In this document: in pieces, positions 17,201-24,488 of the stretch
Layout of the letters: the number at the start of each line of letters is the position of its first letter
Position numbering within the stretch: position 1 is the stretch's first letter
Assembly: GCA_036741235.1 (NCBI GenBank)
Contig: DAINSQ010000066.1
Coordinates: 1 to 24,841, forward strand
DNA length: 24,841 bases
Direction of reading: 5' to 3'
DNA from: JABWBR01 sp036741235
Lineage (GTDB): Bacteria > Bacteroidota > Bacteroidia > Chitinophagales > Saprospiraceae
Notes under the pieces: generated by a model
Told to the model about the DNA's origin: nothing
The model's input: the letters and a program-made list of their open reading frames with translations, nothing else
Databases searched by the model: none
Position numbers and translations under genes: made by a program

Positions 17201-17601
17201 GTAAGTTGACCCGACAATTGTTCGTCACCTTGCAGCAAATGGACCCCGACAAATCGGAGTTCCTCAAAGCGCTCAACGACGGAACCGACCCCGGCATTCC
17301 CTATACCGTTATAGCCGGCAATACGCAACTTATTCCCGCTATCATTAATGAAAAACAAAAACTGGCCCTGCTGCGGGCGCTAAACCGCTTCCGCCAGCGC
17401 GGCCATTATAGCGCCCTCGATACCCTGTTATTTAAACTTGCTAATGATATTGCAGTGAGTACCCTGAGCATTTGCCAAATCCCCGGCAAAGATAAACGCA
17501 AATACCCGCCGGTCGAAGTGCAGGTAGCCTGCGATCATATCAGCTATTTTGCCGACCCGGCAGGGCTTAAGGTGTTGGATGAGGTGCTGGAGAGGGAGTG
17601 A
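14218..17601 (+). CDS. Caspase-family (metacaspase-like) protease fused to a C-terminal alpha/beta hydrolase
   Basis: This 1127-residue protein has no signal peptide or membrane helix, so it is probably cytoplasmic. Residues 7-280 are a peptidase C14 domain with catalytic His90 in YFSGHGSQ and Cys151 in FDCCHSGT, followed by YVQLAAAKDKETAKE. Bacterial relatives usually cleave after Arg or Lys. The middle (about 285-840) is mostly beta-rich and unassigned; VQIKIANKGNRTLYVSAL (507-524) resembles accessory beta domains seen behind bacterial caspases. Residues 845-1127 form an alpha/beta hydrolase: oxyanion FIHGIIGD (854-861), nucleophile Ser929 in VAHSMGGL, VGTPNAGSPWA (954-964), probable Asp1077 and His1107 in CDHISYF. 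Both active sites look intact. The basic/acidic stretch 607-620 could be a cleavable hinge, which is speculation. It follows a terminator, so it has its own promoter, and it ends 28 bp before the sugar transporter. Confidence 0.92.
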   Translation: MPSQAPSQLHALLIAINNYPIPRHRLNGCIADRDALKGYLQQRFTPDTPTKLNLKTLTDREATKKGIIESFSHFDAAKDGDVCLLYFSGHGSQSPAAPEFRHLDPGGMCQSLVCFDSRVGGKDLMDKEMSYLLWKATNGKNIHFIAIFDCCHSGTITRELTGTPRMAEASPAPSKLEDYHGYQDYKKTEVNGRLEVSPPRGRYVQLAAAKDKETAKELKINGQTRGIFTYNLVALLEQAADQMSYEDLASSLRLRIEGKVREQTPQLISTDPIDQRLRFLGGAAPAQSAYYNVVFSQGRWVLDAGIVQGIPAGGGSVALEDGTPVKVFRVEQNRSEVSGMETKDANKTYKVSASKFAIPKLVLAFDPDSEKAGVDVMKKTLQTLDSPFLSIIDDPDSAAYWIRAAEQSYRLTLPCEERSLFRSVEGYATDSAEIFLRDVEKVARWRNLLDLTNPRSTISSDEFSIHVYRSLQNGNEEDSVPLEEVDWRNNPVFRYDFIDQKWVRPAVQIKIANKGNRTLYVSALNLNDKFAINNSFLARQELKPNEEVWLTDLYKNQVFRTIPLTVDKTYQSWGVTEKKEYFKLFISTDPNLNTDFYNQKGLELETAKARAGREEGELDDTANPNIPDWLTREIALTVVRPLEQQSISAGQTITLLDKISIKPPAGLSAKIALTPRAEAERSLDAGVNFSELWGFQEVAEPYAMTRGLNDAPPLSVLELYEVQGADQVDADHPLTIGLQEQIGERELIIPLGFDPETGTYYPLGATTAEGEVHIETLPEETPAGTRSLGGSIKIFFHKVVLSKLGYEYQHPQLAVADFTTKPEDKERDETAFSYITDAATVKARVAGANKIILFIHGIIGDTTLMPTSLALIKDDNGNTALSRYDLVLTFDYENLNTPIEQTAKDLKSRLIAAGLGEGHGKHLTIVAHSMGGLVSRWMIEKEGGNAIVTRLVQVGTPNAGSPWADVYELASVLLARAVNGAAFLKPYLLPLSLLGKLTRQLFVTLQQMDPDKSEFLKALNDGTDPGIPYTVIAGNTQLIPAIINEKQKLALLRALNRFRQRGHYSALDTLLFKLANDIAVSTLSICQIPGKDKRKYPPVEVQVACDHISYFADPAGLKVLDEVLERE

Positions 17602-17629
17602 GGGAGTAATATTGTAATTGACAACAGAC

Positions 17630-18931
17630 ATGCATAATCGCTACTTATTACCATTTGCGCTGGTTACCAGCCTTTTCTTCCTGTGGGGTTTGGCCAACAG
17701 CCTCAACGGCATCCTCATCAGCCACTTTCAGTTGGCGCTAGACCTCAAGCGCTGGCAGGCCGGGCTGATCGACTTTGCCTTTTACCTGGGGTACTTCTGT
17801 ATTGCCATTCCCGCCGGATTGTTTATGCACAAATACGGCTTTAAAAAGGGTATTTTGCTGGGGCTGCTGCTTTATGCGGGCGGCGCGCTGCTATTTTACC
17901 CGGCAGCCGAAGTGCGCACCTACGGCTTTTTTCTTTTTGCGCTTTTCACCATTGCAAGCGGATTGGCATTTCTGGAAACCGCGGCCAACCCTTATGTATC
18001 CATACTCGGCGATAGCGGTTCGGCGGAACAGCGCATTAATTTTGCACAGTCATTCAACGGGCTGAGTATCATTTTTGGACCGCTACTAGGCAGCGTGCTT
18101 ATCTTCTCAGACCATTCCTATACCAAAGAAGACCTGTTGCGCATGCCGGTAGAACAAGCCGACGCCATCAGGCTGGCCGAGGCGCAAACCGTGCAACTGC
18201 CATACATAGGCCTGGCCTGCATAGTTTTGCTGGTCGCCTTCCTGTTCTGGATCACGCGTATGCCCGAACCCGTTCAGGAATCCGATTCCGACAAGCAGGG
18301 TTGGGATGGGATTTTTAACCACCGCCATCTGGTGGGCGCCGTTATCGCGCAATTTTGCTATGTTGGGGCCCAAGCCTGTATATGGGGGTATTTTATCGAT
18401 TTCAAACTATCGCTCGCCCCCGATACCCATTTTGCGCCGGTAGAATGGCTCAAACCGTTTTTCCTGTGGATATCTGGCAGCGACGGCGGCGAGCTGACTG
18501 CCGCCAGGTGGGCAGGTTTCCACCTTTCTTTCGGCATGTTGCTGTTCATGCTGGGCCGTTTTATCGGCACGTTCCTCATGTCGTTTGTCAAACCCTACAA
18601 ACTGCTCGTCATTTTTGCCGCGAGCGCTTTTGTGCTGATTTTGACAGCAATTCTTACAAGCGGCCTCACGGCTGTCACTGCGCTGATCGGGGTATTTTTC
18701 TTTATGTCGATTATGTTCCCAACCATATTTGCCCTGGGCGCCAAAAACCTGGGCGAACAAGTCAAAATCGGCTCTTCGCTGATCATTATGGCCATCGTGG
18801 GCGGGGCGTTGTTGCCCCCGATACTGGGCCTGCTGGCCGACCGCTTTCAATACCAAACGGCCTTCCTGATGCCGGCAGCCTGCTTTTTGGTGATTTTGTA
18901 TTATGGATGGACTAGCGTTGAAAGGGCATGA
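17630..18931 (+). CDS. fucP: Sugar:H+ symporter, FHS/FucP family (MFS)
   Basis: This 433-residue (from this start) inner-membrane transporter has about 12 hydrophobic helices. It closely follows E. coli FucP: LVTSLFFLWGLANSLNGIL, then IPAGLFMHKYGFKKGI, LETAANPYVSILGDSGSAEQR, AQFCYVGAQACIWGY, and FMSIMFPTIFALGAKNLG. The Glu of LETAANP (Glu135 in FucP) is kept. The Asp that FucP has in helix 1 (NLND, Asp46) is Gly here (SLNG), so the substrate may be another hexose rather than L-fucose, and the symbol is a family label. An in-frame TTG at 17618, with GGGAG 11 bases upstream, could add four residues. I prefer the ATG at 17630. The stop overlaps the next gene by 4 bp (ATGA). Confidence 0.9.
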   Translation: MHNRYLLPFALVTSLFFLWGLANSLNGILISHFQLALDLKRWQAGLIDFAFYLGYFCIAIPAGLFMHKYGFKKGILLGLLLYAGGALLFYPAAEVRTYGFFLFALFTIASGLAFLETAANPYVSILGDSGSAEQRINFAQSFNGLSIIFGPLLGSVLIFSDHSYTKEDLLRMPVEQADAIRLAEAQTVQLPYIGLACIVLLVAFLFWITRMPEPVQESDSDKQGWDGIFNHRHLVGAVIAQFCYVGAQACIWGYFIDFKLSLAPDTHFAPVEWLKPFFLWISGSDGGELTAARWAGFHLSFGMLLFMLGRFIGTFLMSFVKPYKLLVIFAASAFVLILTAILTSGLTAVTALIGVFFFMSIMFPTIFALGAKNLGEQVKIGSSLIIMAIVGGALLPPILGLLADRFQYQTAFLMPAACFLVILYYGWTSVERA

Positions 18932-20058
18932 GCAAACAACTCGTCATCATTCCAAGCATATTGACAATCACCTTAATGCTGAGTGCCTGCATGTCGTCAA
19001 AACTATTGCCGGAAGAGGCGGGGCGCAGTTTGATACGGCCTGACAATCCCGGTATTACCTATCTCGGGCGTTGGGATTATTCGCAGCCGCATAGTCCCCG
19101 TTGTGCATGGAGCGCAGCCGGCATGGCCCTGCAATTTGAAGGGCCCGACCTTGAAATATGGCTCGACGCAATACCCACAACCGCCGAGGCCCGGCGGATG
19201 AAGTACAAATGTTATTTCGCCTATTCGCTCGATGGCGGCCCCTGGCAATCATTCGAAGTATCGCGCAGCAACTTTCGGCACGTCATCGCCAGTGGATTGG
19301 CTGATACGCCCCATACGCTCGTGATACGCAAACTCACAGAAGCAAGCATTGGGGGCACGGCCGCCTTTAAGGGAATATATCTTGCTTCAGGCAAAAAACT
19401 CTTGCCGCCGCCGGCTACCGCCGATAAAAAAATATTGTTTATCGGCGACTCCATTACTTGCGGTTACGGCGTATTGGGCGACTCGGCCACTTGCAATTTT
19501 TCACCTGAAACAGAACATGCCTTGTCAACTTATGCGGCTTACACAGCCCAGGCGCTACGGGCTGATTTTCACGTGGTGGCCATTTCCGGTATTGGCATTT
19601 ATCGCAATTACGATTCGGCAAAAAAGCGTTTAATGCCCGATCATTTTCCGTATACGCTGCCTTTTGGAAAAAAACAAAAATGGCCAATAAATACCTGGAC
19701 GCCGGATATCATCTGCATCAATCTCGGCACGAATGATTTCGCCAAAGGTATTCCCGACCAAACGGCCTTCACAACACCTTTTCTGGCATTTATAGCCCAA
19801 TTGCGGGAGTGGTATCCTGAGTCGGCTCTCGTATTGCTATCGAGCCCTATGCTAAGCGGCCAGGCAGGCACAACGCACAAGGCTTATCTGGACCAAATCG
19901 TGCAATCAGCGCAACACAACGGCACAACAGCATTATATCGCTGTAACCTCAGCGAACAAGGCCCGCTGGGCTTCGGCTGCGATTACCACCCCAACCAGGC
20001 CCAGCAGGAACTCAACGGCAGAGAACTGGCCGCTTTTTTGCTGCAACTAAAACTTTAG
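18928..20058 (+). CDS. Lipoprotein SGNH/GDSL esterase, carbohydrate esterase family 2-like
   Basis: This 376-residue lipoprotein has a hydrophobic leader ending in the lipobox LSAC (Cys21). A beta-sandwich domain (about 40-155) precedes an SGNH hydrolase domain. The latter has GDSITCGYG with nucleophile Ser175, SGIGIYRNYD (220-229), GTNDF (267-271) and CDYHPN with the base His354. Both the two-domain order and the motifs fit carbohydrate esterase family 2, which removes acetyl groups from xylan, mannan or similar glycans. The start codon overlaps the sugar transporter stop, so deacetylation outside the inner membrane and sugar uptake appear coupled. The gene also overlaps the converging isomerase-like gene by 12 bp at its 3' end. 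Confidence 0.92.
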   Translation: MSKQLVIIPSILTITLMLSACMSSKLLPEEAGRSLIRPDNPGITYLGRWDYSQPHSPRCAWSAAGMALQFEGPDLEIWLDAIPTTAEARRMKYKCYFAYSLDGGPWQSFEVSRSNFRHVIASGLADTPHTLVIRKLTEASIGGTAAFKGIYLASGKKLLPPPATADKKILFIGDSITCGYGVLGDSATCNFSPETEHALSTYAAYTAQALRADFHVVAISGIGIYRNYDSAKKRLMPDHFPYTLPFGKKQKWPINTWTPDIICINLGTNDFAKGIPDQTAFTTPFLAFIAQLREWYPESALVLLSSPMLSGQAGTTHKAYLDQIVQSAQHNGTTALYRCNLSEQGPLGFGCDYHPNQAQQELNGRELAAFLLQLKL

Positions 20059-20925
20059 CTTTTTCAGATTTTTATACGCTATCGCAACGCCTTCCATGGG
20101 CGTACGCTTGTAATCTTCGAGCTCTACAATATAATGCGTGACGCCGGCGGCCGGCGCGTATTCGAAAATTTGCTGAAAATTGATCGTACCCTCCCCTACT
20201 TCGACGGTCTCCCGCTTGGGCGTATTGGCCATATCTTTAACATGGAAGGAACAGAATCGACCCGGGTGTTTTTTCATCCACTCAATGGGATCTTGACCGG
20301 CATAAACAGCCCAATATAAATCGAGCTGCATGGCCACCAGTTGAGGATCCGTATTGTCGAGAATATGCTCGTAAATGAGCTTGTCGCCCGATTTTTTAAA
20401 CTCAAAATCGTGGTTGTGGTAGCCAAAACGCATACCCGCTTGCTTGCAATATTCGCCGGCTTTATTCATCGCTTCCAGCAGCATCTTAAGTTTGTCGCCC
20501 TGGCGTTCGTCGTCGTTCATCCAGGGGCTGACGACAAACTGCTGCCCCATGACAGCGGCGGCGTCGACAGCCTGCTTCCATTCATCGGTAAGCATACCTT
20601 TGGACTTATCGTAATGCTGCGTAGTGAGCCCTACGTGCGCGCTGGGCATTGACAAGCCGTTATCAGACAGATATTGGCGGAATTCCTTCGGCGTTTTGCC
20701 CCAGAATTTGCCATTGGCAAAGCCAAAACCTTCAATCTCCCGGTAGCCCATTTTTCTGATAGCCTTCAGGGTACCCTCCGGGTCCTTTTTCAGGTCTTCC
20801 CGCACACTCCAAAGTTGAACCCCGATATGGCGCTTGCGCCCCTTTAGCAGAGAAACCGGCACGAGGGTAGACAAGCCGGCCAATGTTACGGTTTGTGTAA
20901 AAGTTCTACGCGTCATTTTATTCAT
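20047..20925 (-). CDS. Tat-exported sugar phosphate isomerase/epimerase-like TIM-barrel protein
   Basis: This 292-residue protein has a twin-arginine leader (MNKMTRRTFTQTVTLAGLS, 1-19), pointing to folded export to the periplasm. The xylose-isomerase-like (AP endonuclease 2) TIM barrel follows. Candidate metal ligands are Glu63 or Glu65 in REIEGFG, His170/His172 in GYHNHDFEF, Asp202 in MQLDLYW, His228 in FHVKDM, and Glu268/Glu270 in VELEDY. Exported Bacteroidota relatives are often found with glycan-utilisation genes and may epimerise or dehydrate free sugars; the exact substrate is unknown. The frame is open further upstream to 21018, but that part encodes a low-complexity Phe/Ile-rich stretch, so the Tat leader fixes the start at 20925. 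The next in-frame ATG (20916) would also keep the RR motif. Confidence 0.9.
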   Translation of the reverse strand: MNKMTRRTFTQTVTLAGLSTLVPVSLLKGRKRHIGVQLWSVREDLKKDPEGTLKAIRKMGYREIEGFGFANGKFWGKTPKEFRQYLSDNGLSMPSAHVGLTTQHYDKSKGMLTDEWKQAVDAAAVMGQQFVVSPWMNDDERQGDKLKMLLEAMNKAGEYCKQAGMRFGYHNHDFEFKKSGDKLIYEHILDNTDPQLVAMQLDLYWAVYAGQDPIEWMKKHPGRFCSFHVKDMANTPKRETVEVGEGTINFQQIFEYAPAAGVTHYIVELEDYKRTPMEGVAIAYKNLKKLKF

Positions 20926-21051
20926 AATCAAAAAATTATGCGACAAAAAAAAGAATAAAAACTGTTGGGTAAAAATAATAATAATGATCTTAAAAAACAG
21001 CGACATAGCCAAATTCAATGCTGTGTCCCCAAACTAATGCCGCAATTATAC

Positions 21052-21059
21052 TAACTTTG
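21052..21059 (+). promoter_or_regulatory. Putative -7 promoter box for the aldo/keto reductase
   Basis: TAACTTTG matches the Bacteroidota TAnnTTTG consensus exactly and lies 40 bp before the chosen ATG at 21099. No clear -33 TTG is seen at the expected distance. Its position argues against the upstream in-frame start at 21018, which would lie outside the transcript. Confidence 0.5.
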
Positions 21060-21098
21060 ATACGTTATCAGTTAACGATCACTACCACTTTCCCGATC

Positions 21099-22112
21099 AT
21101 GCGAATTCACGATAAATCAAATCCGACGGCTTACCAGCCCTCCGACCGACGTTATGATCACATGACCTACAACCGCTGCGGTCGCAGCGGCATTTTGCTG
21201 CCTGCCGTTTCGCTCGGCCTGTGGCACAATTTCGGATTCGTCGATGTGCTGGAAAACGGCAGGAAAATACTGCGCAGGGCTTTTGACCTGGGCATCACCC
21301 ATTTCGATCTGGCCAACAACTACGGCCCGCCTTTCGGATCGGCAGAAGAAAATTTCGGTACGATGATGCGACTGGATTTTCAGCCATACCGCGACGAGCT
21401 CTTCATCGCCACCAAGGCCGGTTTCGACATGTGGCCCGGCCCCTATGGCAATTTCGGCTCGCGCAAATACCTGATTGCCAGCCTCGACCAAAGCCTTCGC
21501 CGCATGAAACTGGACTATGTAGACCTATTTTATCACCACCGGCCCGACCCCCATACGCCCCTCGAGGAAACCATGATGGCGCTCGATCAGATCGTGCGGC
21601 AGGGGAAGGCATTGTACGCGGGTATTTCCAATTATCCTGCCGACCAAGCTGCCGAAGCAGCAGCTATACTCCGGCAACTGGGAACGCCTTGCCTGATACA
21701 CCAGGCCAAATATTCCATGTTTGACCGCTGGGTTGAAGACGGATTGCTCGACACTTTGTATGACAAGGGCATGGGATGTATCGCCTTTTCGCCACTGGCG
21801 CAGGGGCTGCTCACCGATAAATACCTGCATGGCATTCCCGCCGACTCCAGGGCCGGCAAACCCATGACCTACCTACAAGAAGAACAAGTCATGGAAAAAT
21901 TGCCCAAAATACAAGCACTGAATCACCTGGCCCATCAGCGGGGCCAACAGCTTTCGCAAATGGCCCTGGCCTGGGTATTGCGCGACCCCAGAGTCACGTC
22001 GGTGCTCATCGGGGCCAGCTCGGTCGAACAACTCGACGAAAATGTGGCAGCTCTGTCAAACGCCCATTTTAGCGCAGAAGAATTGCAGTTGATCGACAGT
22101 ATTTTATCATAA
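21099..22112 (+). CDS. Aldo/keto reductase, YghZ (L-glyceraldehyde 3-phosphate reductase) type
   Basis: This 337-residue cytoplasmic NADPH-dependent reductase belongs to the AKR superfamily. The catalytic tetrad is visible as Asp70 and Tyr75 in FDLANNYGPP, Lys106 in ATKAGF, and His147 in YHHRPD. YGNFGSRKYL (116-125), GISNYPADQ, FSPLAQGLLTDKYL and IGASSVEQLDEN complete the family pattern. The order and spacing closely follow E. coli YghZ (346 residues). The frame extends upstream to 21018, but the consensus promoter box at 21052-21059 and the family length favour the ATG at 21099. It may act in reductive detoxification of reactive sugar aldehydes, in keeping with the sugar genes around it. The serine hydrolase gene begins 37 bp downstream and is probably co-transcribed. 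Confidence 0.92.
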   Translation: MRIHDKSNPTAYQPSDRRYDHMTYNRCGRSGILLPAVSLGLWHNFGFVDVLENGRKILRRAFDLGITHFDLANNYGPPFGSAEENFGTMMRLDFQPYRDELFIATKAGFDMWPGPYGNFGSRKYLIASLDQSLRRMKLDYVDLFYHHRPDPHTPLEETMMALDQIVRQGKALYAGISNYPADQAAEAAAILRQLGTPCLIHQAKYSMFDRWVEDGLLDTLYDKGMGCIAFSPLAQGLLTDKYLHGIPADSRAGKPMTYLQEEQVMEKLPKIQALNHLAHQRGQQLSQMALAWVLRDPRVTSVLIGASSVEQLDENVAALSNAHFSAEELQLIDSILS

Positions 22113-22149
22113 ACTACTAATTACATTTAATCACCTGACTATAACAATT

Positions 22150-23832
22150 ATGATCAACTACCTTACCTCTACCCTGTGCTGCATAGTATTGTGCTGCACC
22201 GGCACGGCACAGCCCAATCTGGCCGCCAAACTCGACAATTACCTCAAAAGAGCCGAAGCAGCCGGCTTTTCCGGGTCAGTACTGGCGGCCGACAACAACC
22301 AGCTCATACTCGCCAGGGGCTACGGCATGGCCGACCGCGAGGCTGGACGCCGCGAAAGCGACTCGACCGTTTTCAGCATAGGCTCTATCACCAAACAATT
22401 TACCGGGGCCGCCATCCTCAAGCTGGAAATGCAGGGCAAACTCAAAGTCACCGATCCGCTTTCCAAATTTTTCCCCCAGGCGCCTGCCGATAAGGCTGCC
22501 ATCACCCTGCACCAACTGCTGACCCACGGCGCAGGCTTTCGCGGGGCCATCGGCGACGACTACGAGCTGATAGACGCCAAAACCTTCATCGACCGCGCAT
22601 TCCAGTCCGAATTGCTATTTGAACCGGGCAAGGGCTACGAGTACTCCAATGTGGGCTACAGCATTTTGGGGATTATCATCGAAAACATCTCCGGCCAATC
22701 CTACGAGCAGTATTTGTATCAATATCTATTTGAACCTGCCGGCATGCTCCAAACCGGTTACCTCCGCCCAGCCTTCAAAAAAGAGCAACTCGCCGTGGGT
22801 TATCGCGACGGCAAGCGCTGGGGTTCCGCCCTCGATCATCCGTGGCTGCCCGACGGCCCCGGCTGGCATTTGCGCGCCAATGGCGGTATTTTGTCTACCG
22901 TTCACGATATGTACAAATGGTTTCTGGCCCTGCAAAGCGACAAAGTACTCTCCAAAACATCGCTTGAGGCCTTTTTTGCCCCGCACAACCGCGAAGGCGA
23001 GTTGGACAGCTACTACGGCTACGGCTGGGTAGCCATGGATACCCCCGACGGCAAAATGATACAGCACAACGGCGGCAACGGCGTTTACAACGCCTTTATG
23101 GGCTTTTTCCCGGCGCTGGGCCGCTGTATCATCGTATCGAGCAATGCCAACAATAAAATCTCCGACGACATCGCACAACGCCTCTTCGGCTACCTGTCGG
23201 GCAACATTGTTGAAGCCGACCCGGCACAACTCAGTCGATGGACCGGCGCCTACCAGTTGCCTTCCGGGCAAACTTTCGACGTGGTATTCGATGAAAATGA
23301 TCAACTCCAGGCCTTCTTTGACAACCGCGACGCCATGCTGGCACTGACAGCGGAAGGCAACGAAAACCCTGCCGTGACAGAAGCGGCCAATATTCGCACC
23401 CAGACGATTTTAGAAGCCATTTTTCAGAACCAATACGGCCCGCTGGCGGAGGCATTTGGAGAAAGCGAAGCAGACGTGCGCGAACGCGCGGCGCCCTACT
23501 GGAAATCAATCCAGGATGAATTCGGCAAATTCCAGTCCTTGTTTGTCATGGGTACCGTCAATCGCTCCCGCCTGGGCTTGCAGCTCACTTTTGCCAAACT
23601 ACACCTTGAGCGGGGCGCAATTTACCGCATGTTTATCTGGGAAGGCGAACGCCTCAATAATGTCCGGGATATGAAGCTCCCCGATAAGATATACGAATTC
23701 CAGGGGAACGCCACTTTCCAATCGCCCAATACGCCTTGTACACTTCAATTTAAAGAATCCACGTCCAGAAATGTGACGCTACAGATTAGCTATCCCGATT
23801 TCAAAATACAAGCGAAAAAGATGCCGAAGTAG
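22150..23832 (+). CDS. Exported serine hydrolase, beta-lactamase class C / penicillin-binding fold
   Basis: This 560-residue protein has a short Sec-type leader (about 1-20, ending TGTAQ). The serine beta-lactamase-like domain (about 25-350) shows all three active-site motifs: Ser79-x-x-Lys82 (GSITKQF), Tyr165-Ser166-Asn167 (EYSNVGY), and HNGG at 306-309 in place of KTG. This combination is typical of class C-like esterases and D-Ala peptidases (S12/AmpH-like) and does not by itself mean antibiotic resistance. The remaining 200 residues form a beta-rich C-terminal region common in Bacteroidota serine hydrolases, with a small segment around FGESEADVRERAAPYW. It lies 37 bp after the aldo/keto reductase. 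The substrate is not known; a cell-wall peptide or an ester is likely. Confidence 0.92.
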   Translation: MINYLTSTLCCIVLCCTGTAQPNLAAKLDNYLKRAEAAGFSGSVLAADNNQLILARGYGMADREAGRRESDSTVFSIGSITKQFTGAAILKLEMQGKLKVTDPLSKFFPQAPADKAAITLHQLLTHGAGFRGAIGDDYELIDAKTFIDRAFQSELLFEPGKGYEYSNVGYSILGIIIENISGQSYEQYLYQYLFEPAGMLQTGYLRPAFKKEQLAVGYRDGKRWGSALDHPWLPDGPGWHLRANGGILSTVHDMYKWFLALQSDKVLSKTSLEAFFAPHNREGELDSYYGYGWVAMDTPDGKMIQHNGGNGVYNAFMGFFPALGRCIIVSSNANNKISDDIAQRLFGYLSGNIVEADPAQLSRWTGAYQLPSGQTFDVVFDENDQLQAFFDNRDAMLALTAEGNENPAVTEAANIRTQTILEAIFQNQYGPLAEAFGESEADVRERAAPYWKSIQDEFGKFQSLFVMGTVNRSRLGLQLTFAKLHLERGAIYRMFIWEGERLNNVRDMKLPDKIYEFQGNATFQSPNTPCTLQFKESTSRNVTLQISYPDFKIQAKKMPK

Positions 23833-23854
23833 GTTAGACTGTTGGACTGTGTGC

Positions 23855-23961
23855 GGGAGGGGGCGACTTGGCGAGGGGGAGAGGGGGCGATTTTTGGGGA
23901 CTGTGCGACCCACAACCGACAGAACTCCCTCACTCCCTCTCTCCCTCCCTCTCTCCCTCAC
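23855..23961. repeat. G-run tract followed by CT-rich simple repeat
   Basis: On the plus strand a G-rich stretch (23855-23898) contains runs of three to five G separated by short A, AGA and mixed spacers. A CTCCCT-type tract (23925-23961) follows after about 25 bases. The two parts are largely complementary and could form a long imperfect stem, and the G-runs could form a loose G-quadruplex. The tract separates two convergent genes and runs into the 3' coding end of the minus-strand gene. Confidence 0.6.
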
Positions 23962-24376
23962 CAAAGAGCGCGCGGAAATGGCTGGGCAGCAGGCTGATCT
24001 TGTGGCCCAGCCATTTCTCAAGGGTAATCGCGAGAAACACGTAGCTCTCCGTCACGCCGGGCACCGGCGCCACGATAATCACAAAAAACGGGAGAAACTT
24101 GGGAATATCCTTGAGTTGAGCTTTGGCTTGCTGTAATTCTTCGGGGGTAGGTCTTTTATCGGCTGAAGACATAATAAGTTTGCCCCGGCCTTCGCGAACA
24201 AACGTATGGATCATCTGCTTGGTTTCGACCCCCTCCATAAACATCGCCCACAACATCATTTTGGGAAAGCGGATGATGCGCTGAAATTTTAGTTGCGACA
24301 GCAACTTCTGCGATCGCGCCTTCACAGGCGATCTATTGATTCGGGCTCGCAGGTTATTTCGGCGGTTTGTATCCAT
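23930..24376 (-). CDS. LETM1-like small membrane protein
   Basis: This is a 148-residue protein. The basic N-terminus (MDTNRRNNLRARINRSPVKA) is followed by a helical stretch, then TPEELQQAKAQLKDIPKFLPF (about 78-98), a hydrophobic segment FFVIIVAPVPGVTESYVFLAI, and LEKWLGHKISLLPSHF. The DIPK-LPF ... P-G ... LLPS-F pattern recalls LETM1-related proteins of Bacteroidota, but full-length members are longer, so this is a short form. I place the start at the ATG at 24376, because a good promoter (24397-24430) lies just upstream. The frame is open to 24487, beyond that promoter. The last residues (GEGEREGERE) are encoded by the CT-repeat and probably add nothing to function. Confidence 0.75.
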   Translation of the reverse strand: MDTNRRNNLRARINRSPVKARSQKLLSQLKFQRIIRFPKMMLWAMFMEGVETKQMIHTFVREGRGKLIMSSADKRPTPEELQQAKAQLKDIPKFLPFFVIIVAPVPGVTESYVFLAITLEKWLGHKISLLPSHFRALFGEGEREGERE

Positions 24377-24396
24377 ATCGGTTCGTATTGGTATGG

Positions 24397-24430
24397 CGAA
24401 GATACGCCCTGTCGCCGATCTTGTCAAAAA
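24397..24430 (-). promoter_or_regulatory. Putative Bacteroidota promoter for the LETM1-like gene
   Basis: Read on the minus strand, TTTTTG is followed after 20 bases by TATCTTCG (plus-strand 24404 down to 24397). This fits the TTTG / TAnnTTTG pattern with one mismatch. Transcription would start about 15 bases before the ATG at 24376, which supports that start. Confidence 0.6.
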
Positions 24431-24488
24431 GTATAAGACTTGTCTGCCGATATTATCGACAATTGGCGCATTTGCCCCCAACAGCAAT

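Noticed and set aside
1799..17601. TIR fusion and caspase fusion as parts of one defence island
   Set aside because: They are about 10 kb apart, on separate transcripts, with metabolic genes between them and no integrase, nuclease, NACHT or other defence gene nearby.
18355..18915. 186-codon open frame inside the sugar transporter
   Set aside because: It is the same strand in another frame within conserved transmembrane coding sequence and has an Arg/Cys/His-rich composition typical of a shadow frame.
22150..23832. Beta-lactamase resistance gene
   Set aside because: The SxxK, YSN and HNGG motifs are shared with many esterases and peptidases, and the long extra C-terminal region is unlike true class C beta-lactamases.
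24377..24487. Upstream extension of the LETM1-like protein
   Set aside because: The best promoter match (24397-24430) lies inside this stretch, so translation from 24487 would require a different transcript.
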